Source: AWTP1-13 sp050248715 (GTDB lineage Bacteria > Pseudomonadota > Alphaproteobacteria > Rhizobiales > Hyphomicrobiaceae). Taken from it: a stretch of DNA of 64,000 bases. A program made the position numbers and the translations under genes. The stretch is from assembly GCA_050248715.1 (NCBI GenBank), contig JBFWRV010000017.1:27291-91290 (forward strand), given 5' to 3'. Shown piece after piece: positions 63,647 through 64,000 of the stretch. Below the pieces are notes generated by a model. It worked only from the letters and a program-made list of their open reading frames with translations, ran no database searches and was not told where the DNA came from. Position 1 is the first letter of the stretch; each line of letters opens with the position of its first letter.

Positions 63647-64000
63647 CGATTGACGCACTCCCCCGATCCGTCGCTTCCGTGAAGGAACCGCTGCGCGCTC
63701 GGTGTAGCAAACTGCAGACTTTTTCGCGGCGCGACGAAAACGCCGGAGCATGACGGTCGCGCAATATCCGCCGTCGCGGGTTGAATGCGGCCGAGTCGTT
63801 GCCGGCAATGTCACGAGCAACCAACCAGTCGAAATTCACTGCATCCGCAGTTGGCAAAAGGCATGCGAACGCCGTCGGGCAGCGACGCAATTAGGCGCGC
63901 GGATCAACACGCGAAATGCACTTTAGGGCGCAAGACCCTAAGATTGCAGAGAAAAATGTGGACTTGCAGCAACACAAACGGCATAAAACCCGATAATCGT
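63647..64000. other. Intergenic region at the right edge
   Basis: 354 bases without a convincing gene. The last 100 bases are distinctly AT-richer than the rest of the window. TTAGGG (63923-63928) and CCCTAA (63936-63941) form a small perfect dyad, possibly a regulatory site for a gene beyond the edge. Confidence 0.35.

Noticed and set aside
62256..63890. A 544-codon minus-strand protein ending in the Tyr-rich region
   Set aside because: Most of it is a shadow of the DMT transporter gene. Only the last 102 codons have a ribosome site, signal peptide and sensible composition.

Overview
This window is high-GC chromosomal DNA that looks alphaproteobacterial, probably Hyphomicrobiales. This is inferred from two complete branched-chain-type (Liv) ABC transporters plus a piece of a third, many CoA-ester and small-molecule catabolism genes, dapD and priA housekeeping genes, and several families of short palindromic intergenic repeats typical of that order. 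No rRNA, tRNA, CRISPR array, prophage or insertion sequence was seen.

Layout. 1-8.7 kb: the end of a Liv ATPase gene, a short MetE-like protein, a YugP-type metallopeptidase, a BadI-like ring-opening hydrolase divergent from an SDR, an LLM (luciferase-like) oxidoreductase, and a sugar-type trio (TIM-barrel isomerase, DUF993, Gfo/Idh/MocA). 8.9-16.6 kb: Liv operon 1 (minus strand), a divergent TetR regulator with an operator-like dyad inside the likely transporter promoter, and a CoA ligase. 16.8-17.5 kb: two small dimeric alpha/beta-barrel proteins. 17.7-22.3 kb: Liv operon 2, compact with overlapping stops and starts. 22.5-33.4 kb: a minus-strand run of LLM oxidoreductase, two-subunit CoA transferase, a PLP enzyme, and the genes for making and reducing coenzyme F420 (fbiC = cofG+cofH, cofC, cofD, cofE, npdG), headed by pxpA. 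33.5-36.2 kb: divergent pxpBC and a GntR-type regulator. 36.4-42.8 kb: an orphan oligopeptide-type binding protein and a three-gene molybdenum hydroxylase whose iron-sulfur subunit is fused to a CoxG domain. 42.9-49.9 kb: dapD, a CaiB-type CoA transferase with a MaoC hydratase, priA and an L,D-transpeptidase. 50.2-58.9 kb: an MdtABC-like RND efflux operon and three small secreted proteins. 59.2-63.6 kb: an acyl-CoA ligase with an FAD oxidase, a Tyr-rich secreted peptide and a DMT exporter.

How it may work together. The most distinctive part is 17.7-42.8 kb. F420 synthesis, F420 reduction by NADPH (npdG), an LLM oxidoreductase of the class that often uses F420, a CoA transferase, a PLP enzyme, 5-oxoprolinase (lactam hydrolase) subunits, a Mo hydroxylase and a Liv transporter are physically linked. 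Three of their promoter regions carry the same dyad, TTGTNCTANNNNTAGNACAA (two strong matches, one weaker). This suggests one regulon for F420-assisted breakdown of a cyclic, possibly nitrogen-containing, compound. The substrate is not known and the pathway is inference. A second theme is repeat elements: one copy lies in frame inside fbiC, a probable second lies in the linker of the coxS-coxG fusion gene, and several others begin at or within a few bases of stop codons.
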